A DNA stretch of 13,613 bases from Euperipatoides rowelli (lineage: Eukaryota; Onychophora; Udeonychophora; Euonychophora; Peripatopsidae). Position 1 is the stretch's first letter, and each line of letters opens with the position of its first letter. The stretch lies in the NCBI GenBank assembly GCA_003024985.2, contig PXIH01S0000672.1; one strand, written 5' to 3'. Position numbers and translations under genes: made by a program. Under the pieces are notes generated by a model. It ran no database searches. It was given only the letters and a program-made list of their open reading frames with translations, and was not told the DNA's origin. Below, piece by piece: positions 8,716 through 13,613 of the stretch.

Positions 8716-8910
8716 AAAGGCAGTCATAACATGATACTAAAAACTGCATAGAATTTCACAGGATTGAGCTAGAATCTTCATTTTTTTACACAAATTTCAC
8801 ATCCTTGCTGGATAAATGCCAAATAAGTTGTTTTAATTACCTTTAATCAGCAGATTTCCAAAAATTAGAATCTTTATAGCTTATTTACCAATATTTGAGA
8901 GATATAAAAC

Positions 8911-8994
8911 AGCGCCACCTTCGGCCGAAATTTTAGCATGCAAATCCCCATAGTAAGATTTTGACAAAATAGGGGGTTTGGCGTTCTTTAAAAT
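8911..8994. repeat. G+C-richer patch, unclassified
   Basis: It contains the palindrome TTCGGCCGAA (8920-8929), AGCATGC, an ATGCAAAT octamer (8938-8945) and a GGGGG run, in a region otherwise almost free of CpG. It may be an old mobile-element fragment, possibly linked to the inverted repeat 200 bp upstream. No family is recognised. Confidence 0.35.
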
Positions 8995-9811
8995 TATCAA
9001 CTTTAAAGTAATTTTTAAGGAAAAAAAAATTCATACGATTATTAAAGACATATTAAACTACAGTATATATAAAAAAAAAAAGTAGACTTTATTTTTTTTT
9101 AAGAGATATGATATTAAAAAAAAAAATACAAAACCATCATTTAGCTTNTCTAGTCTTTTTAAGAAAAAAATTCTTAAAATGCTGCTGCTAAAAGCTGTCA
9201 CAATAAATATGGATTAGATCCTACAAATCAATGTTTGAGTTTATTACATTTATAATTTTTTCTCATATGTCATTACAATATAATAGTATGATTAATTTAC
9301 TATGATTTTGTTTAGATGTTGCATAAACACTCATTGAAATAGATGATACATTATTTTAAAAATAATTTTAGATGACACCAAATTTTAACTCTTCATTTTT
9401 TTAGTCAGGACCCAAATGTTAATTTAGCATTCTATTTTTTTTTTTTTTTAAAAATCATTATCTAAAATCTTTCCTATAAAGTATAATTTAAACACAGAAA
9501 CTATTAAGATAAAATTTATTAGCCCGCAATTCAATTACTTTCTTCAAAAAACATTATTTCTATTCCACTAAAGTTTATATATTTTAAGTCCTATACATAT
9601 TAAATATAGAAATGATTTATGATCGTATGTATAAATTATATTTTAAAAAATAAAATAAAGAATTCATAGGAACAGTAACTTGGACAACTTTAAGACTTCA
9701 TAGTTTGCTATATAATGTATATACAGTATTAGCGAAGTTTAAATAGTCCAGGTGTACAATATTTTTTTTAACCTTGTTTAGAAACATTGGACAGAGAGAT
9801 TAATATACTTT

Positions 9812-9840
9812 ACATGTCATGTTTCTGAGTCATGACATGT
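9812..9840. repeat. Perfect hairpin, 10-bp stem, 9-nt loop
   Basis: ACATGTCATG (9812-9821) and CATGACATGT (9831-9840) are exact reverse complements around the loop TTTCTGAGT. No T-run terminator or transposon context is evident. Confidence 0.8.
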
Positions 9841-10796
9841 GCAGTACAATTCATTACCTGAAATCAATGCAACTTGTTACAGCAATAGAAGGCACCAAGA
9901 CACTAAATTTTCATAGAGTTGAAGCACCTTCTGTGGGTAAAAAAAATAAAAAAAATTAAAGGACCCCTTAATAACTTTAAATCTATTGTGTGAAATGTAT
10001 TCAATTTAAAAAATGGGCTAGGGAGCTGTTGATTTATTTCAAATGTAGAAATTGAGGAGTGCACCTAGCAATAGGGTTAAAGACATACTGTAAAAGTATA
10101 ACCCTGAAACCATTAAGCTTATTTGAATTAAATTGGACAGATTTGTTGCAAAGCTCCTATTGTGCCTGAAATGAGAATTAAAAGTATAAAAATATTGTTT
10201 TAAATTAATGAGCCCATTTAGTCCAGATTTTGCACAATTATTTTTGATAGTCATGTTTCTTGGCTAAAAATATCTTAACTTAAACTACTGTGCTGAATTG
10301 TACCCAGTTTGACATGATGGATCCTGCTTACTATGTGATTATTACGTTTTGATGGGGTAAGAAGCATGAAGTATGCCATCTGTGGCTAAATTGAGAAAGA
10401 TGCAAAAAGAAAACTCTTTACTTTTATCTCATTGTTGGAATCTGCAGAAGGTATATCATATTTGTTGAGGAATATAGTCGATCTACCTTTTTATAGAGAT
10501 GGGATCTTATGGAAAGCCAAAACTTGATTATTTTTTTTCAAAACCGTGCTTATAGAAAATGACTTCTTTCACTTAATTATTATTGATACAAGACTATTGT
10601 ACCATTGCCATTTTACTAATGTCATTGTGCATCTTTAATATTAATTTGGAATTAAAATCATGGCTAAAACTATTTGGCTTAAAAATTATTCAAATTGTCT
10701 TGGTTCATGATTCCTACATTTCACATGTAGTCACTAATCATTAAAACAATGATTACATACTTGGCTGTTTTCTTTTCTTTTCTTGTTTGTCTTCAG

Positions 10797-10893
10797 AGAG
10801 ATATGGAACAAGTTTCTTGAATTTGAATCCAATGTAGGAGATTTAGCTAGTGTTTTCAAAGTAGAAAAAAGGCGAATGAGTGCGTTTGAAAAA
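10797..10893 (+). CDS. CSTF3: CSTF3 exon e (32 codons; HAT repeat A+B)
   Basis: The first base A completes the Leu codon split from exon d. Then follow [11 protein letters not shown] and, at the end, Lys-Val-Glu-Lys-Arg-Arg ... Phe-Glu-Lys. EIWxxFLxFES is a classic HAT helix A with the conserved Trp and Glu; [12 protein letters not shown] is the paired helix B. It aligns with recalled vertebrate CstF-77 (about 483-514), differing at ten of 32 positions, so it is less conserved than exons b-d. The acceptor is CTTCAG ending at 10796; the donor is a perfect GTAAGT at 10894-10899, leaving a phase 0 intron. The next expected residues (the EEYEGKE region of vertebrates) are not found before the window ends. 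Confidence 0.94.
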
Positions 10894-13351
10894 GTAAGTA
10901 CCGTATATTATTATTTTTTTTTTAAATTTCAATTTGATTAAACATAATATGCATCACCTGGGATGCCTATTTTCAGATATTATTTATTTAAAGANAAAAA
11001 AAAAGATTTTTTTTTCTTTTGTTTGGAAATGTACGGGAGTGGAAAGGGTTAATGTAAAAAAGCATTAAAACTGAAAAATTTATTAAAATCGGTAAGGTGG
11101 AACTTAGTTAATCATCAATTATAGCATTCTTGAGAGTCCACATCAAATAATGTAAAAATTGTGGTGGCACTGTGAGCATTGTGAATATACAGTATGTCAA
11201 AATTTTTGTCGTTAAAATAAGACTACTGTTTATTTTAAAATGTATAAACGTGGAACAAATTTACAAAATATGACAAAACACACACACATTTTATAGACGT
11301 TTTGATTAATATGAATATGATAATTAGGTTGTATTTTAGACCAAAAAAACTGTAATCAGAGTTAGGCTTAATTGCTAAATTACTTTCAATTGGTTAATTT
11401 TTTAACTAAGGACACCCTTTCCTATTACAAGCATGTTCAGATTAAAAAAATAAAAATATTCCATTTATTTTTATTTTTTGTTTATTAGTTATGCACCCTA
11501 TCAAACTCAAAATATGTCAAAGCATGTTACTGATAATTTTAATCTGTTGCATTATAAAGAATGAATGGTGATAAAAATATTTAAACAAATTTGACATTAT
11601 TTGTCCATTACTGATTAGTCAGTTGATCAAAGCTTATTTTGTCATTTAAATACTGTACATATTTTACTATTGGTCAACCCTTATTAAAAAAAAACTACAG
11701 AAAGAACATTGTAGAATTTGGCACTTATAGCTGGTTCTAAGTCCATGTAGAACAGAAATGTTAGTCCATCTCAAGTGCTTTATGAAGTAATTGGACATCA
11801 GTGAATTATTACTTCAAGTAACATTTGGAATAGTAATAGTTATATACTGTATCTTATTTTGTAACTTAAGATTTGTAATAAATTGACTAAAAGAAATATA
11901 ATTATCATGGAAGTCTTTTTTTATGTTGTATTATTGTGTAAAATTTCCTTATTCAAACTGCTTTTCTTACATTAAAATGGTTGATCTATGTATTGTTTGT
12001 AATTTGAAATGTAAAGAATTGACTGTAATGGTGATATGATACAGTACATTCTCATACTTTGTAATGATGTTATATTTTAAAGATTGTATAAGAATTTTTG
12101 AAGAATTTAAAACTTATGATGCCATTTTATTTATTTTTTTAAAGTTTGTTTACAATACCAAACAAAAATATTATGAATATTTTAGAAAAGTGAAATATAT
12201 GAAGAGATTAATTCCATATGTCTATTCATTGTTTCCAGTGTATCTAAAATAAGAGTGAATCTTCATTGTTTTCCCAGGTCATCCAAGTTGTAGATCAAAA
12301 TTAAGGATTTATTTGTTAGGCTGAAGCTTTCAGGGATATTCTTTGGAGAATAAAGTGTTATGCTTCATTGTACTTTATAAAAGAAATATATATAATTTTA
12401 ATTATCTAAAGAAGCATGAATAAATATAAACTAAAAGTTGCACACTTTATTAGAAAAACTAATAAAATGAGCATTTTAGTATTTTGTAGAAGTGTTCCTA
12501 TTTGAAATAAACTTTCAAAGCAATGTTTTTCAAATTGTACTGAAATTTGGTTTTTAAAAATGTTAAAACTCATTACTTTAATGTAATAATTTATCCAAAT
12601 CTTTTATTTTTCAATAATTTCAACAACTGTATCTTGCCTAAATTTTTAAAGAATAAATAAACAAACAAACATTTATTGACAATGTTGATGTGAAGCTACT
12701 ATGTCATCATTTAAAAGAAACACTAGAAACAAGTCACCAAACTATAAAAGCATCCAACTACAGACTTTGGCTTGAGAATTCTCAGGCTAAATAAACAAGG
12801 ATCCTTTTATTTGAAAAAGGTTAGTATGATTTTACATTTTTAATTACATTTATTTTATTTTATTTTTAATTTAAGTGCTCTCAGTGTTTGATAAAAATAT
12901 TTTTAATCATAATTTGTTAAAATTACTATGACAAATGTAATTAAATTACAATTAAGATTATTCAGATTTAAAGTAATTGACCCTTTCACTTGGTAGTAAA
13001 GTCCGAGGAATATCTTGTAATCTATAACAAAAGTTTGAAAAAGACAAGCTAAAACACAGAATAATATTCAATAAATGTAAAAAATGATAAAACTATTGTG
13101 TCGAGTATTGACAAAAAATAAAACTAAGTCAAAAACATAGTTAATTCTGTGTTACGGTTCTCTTTATCTTTGCAATAAATAAATTTTCCAGAGCAAGCAA
13201 AAATATCTTAAAAAGACAAGTTTGAAAATTGATGTGCTGATGCTTTACGGTAAAATCTTATTTATTAAGCAAATATGTTGTCAATGTTGAAGTGAAATTA
13301 AAAAAAAAAAAAACGTCTGCTATAGAGCTCCAAATTTTAGACTAATTTCCA

Positions 13352-13380
13352 AGTTGACTAATCGAGGGTAAAAGTCAACT
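13352..13380. repeat. Inverted repeat AGTTGACT / AGTCAACT
   Basis: Eight-base perfect arms (13352-13359 and 13373-13380) enclose 13 bases, with related ATCGA and AGTCGA motifs just inside and outside. GACTAATCGA-like motifs are common in dispersed repeats of animal genomes; a similar AATCGACTAATC occurs near 441. Confidence 0.6.
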
Positions 13381-13470
13381 AGTCGATTTCTCTCCTCCCG
13401 TCCCTTTTAATTAAAAAAATGTTGACTTAAAAAAAAAAAGCAGTATTAGAATTCTATGTAATTTTTTCTT

Positions 13471-13531
13471 TTAACCTTCAAGCGGTCGCGGTCAAAATTT
13501 TAACATGAGCGGTAGCGGTCGTAATTTTTAC
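13471..13531 (+). mobile_element. Possible piggyBac-like terminus with 27-bp direct repeats
   Basis: A TTAA at 13471-13474 is followed directly by CCTTCAAGCGGTCGCGG, close to the TTAA-CCYTTN start known for piggyBac-type transposons. Two diverged 24-bp units beginning AGCGGT (13481-13504 and 13508-13531, 20 of 24 positions the same) follow at a 27-bp period. They bring several CpGs into an otherwise CpG-poor region. The other end and the matching TTAA are not in the window, so the element is unproven and may continue past the edge. Confidence 0.4.
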
Positions 13532-13562
13532 GACTCGTAGAATCCTCTGTATAAAAGTCTCC

Positions 13563-13597
13563 AAATATGTGTAATAATGTAATGATTACACATATTT
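13563..13597. repeat. Perfect hairpin, 13-bp stem, 9-nt loop
   Basis: AAATATGTGTAAT (13563-13575) and ATTACACATATTT (13585-13597) are exact reverse complements. The hairpin lies about 30 bp inside the possible piggyBac-like end and may be part of the same element. Confidence 0.85.
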
Positions 13598-13613
13598 ATG
13601 TTCTATTTAATGT

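Larger units (their letters stand above)
5377..10796 (+). other. CSTF3: CSTF3 intron, 5420 bp, phase 2
   Basis: The donor is GTAAGG and the acceptor is TTCAG at 10792-10796 after a strong TTTTCTTTTCTTTTC tract. No coding exon was found inside. The intron holds a 10-bp inverted repeat (5462-5488), a 26-bp tandem repeat (5970-6040), G runs (6067-6083 and 6844-6856) and a CpG-containing patch (6907-7033). It also holds a 22-bp palindrome (7149-7170), two 150-bp inverted arms (8115-8715), another G+C-richer patch (8911-8994) and a perfect 10-bp-stem hairpin (9812-9840). Short open frames at 7740-7934 (-), 8032-8301 (+) and 10039-10254 (-) match no known family. From about 9850 to 10780 I see only unremarkable AT-rich sequence. 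Confidence 0.85.
10894..13613 (+). other. CSTF3: 5' part of a CSTF3 intron (at least 2720 bp)
   Basis: The intron starts with GTAAGT and reaches the window edge without a recognisable next exon. It is AT-rich throughout. It contains a short CA run near 11279, AAAC/AAAT-rich sequence near 12650, and small inverted repeats and a possible transposon end in its last 300 bases. An open frame at 12064-12252 has no recognisable domain and skewed A/T composition. The C-terminal part of CSTF3, including the proline-rich segment that binds other CstF subunits, must be encoded downstream. Confidence 0.8.

Noticed and set aside
10039-10254. 71-codon open frame on the - strand
   Set aside because: No recognisable motif and ordinary AT-rich intron composition.
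12064-12252. 62-codon open frame on the + strand as the next CSTF3 exon
   Set aside because: It does not resemble the expected sequence after exon e and lacks a suitable phase 0 acceptor at its start.
1-13613. CRISPR array, bacterial operon or intact novel protein system
   Set aside because: The spliced metazoan gene structure explains the coding signal. The only perfect tandem repeat has 2.7 copies without spacers, and no prokaryotic gene organisation is present.

Overview
This is a stretch of nuclear DNA from an AT-rich animal genome, by eye only about a quarter G+C. It holds the middle of one conserved, intron-rich gene on the + strand. Five exons (1990-2064, 4849-4992, 5103-5205, 5307-5376, 10797-10893) splice in frame into 163 codons that closely match the C-terminal half of the HAT (half-a-TPR) domain of cleavage stimulation factor subunit 3 (CSTF3 / CstF-77; Suppressor of forked in Drosophila). 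Every boundary is AG/GT, there is no internal stop, and each split codon gives a sensible residue. The gene starts upstream of the window and continues past its end. The protein similarity is clearly metazoan. An invertebrate, perhaps a mollusc, is my guess from the base composition and repeat style, not something I can prove.

Layout: 1-1989 is the end of an upstream intron, containing a broken copia-like gag/protease remnant on the - strand and a GGATATCC-rich repeat. Exon a follows, then a 2.8-kb intron carrying a well-delimited hAT-type MITE (2861-3221, with an 8-bp target duplication). Exons b, c and d are packed together, separated by introns of only 110 and 101 bp. A 5.4-kb intron follows, with a 26-bp tandem repeat, homopolymer G runs, several palindromes and a striking 150-bp inverted repeat (8115-8264 / 8566-8715). 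Exon e comes next. The last 2.7 kb is a partial intron with small inverted repeats and a possible piggyBac-like terminus near the right edge.

CSTF3 bridges the other CstF subunits in the nuclear complex that recognises the GU-rich element downstream of poly(A) sites. The exons here encode four and a half HAT repeats from the HAT-C subdomain, through which CstF-77 dimerises. Everything else is non-coding. No RNA gene, CRISPR array, bacterial operon or second intact protein-coding gene was seen. The most unusual signals are the inverted repeat, the delimited hAT MITE, the buried copia fragment and a marked excess of the heptamer TACTGTA/TACAGTA across all the long introns.
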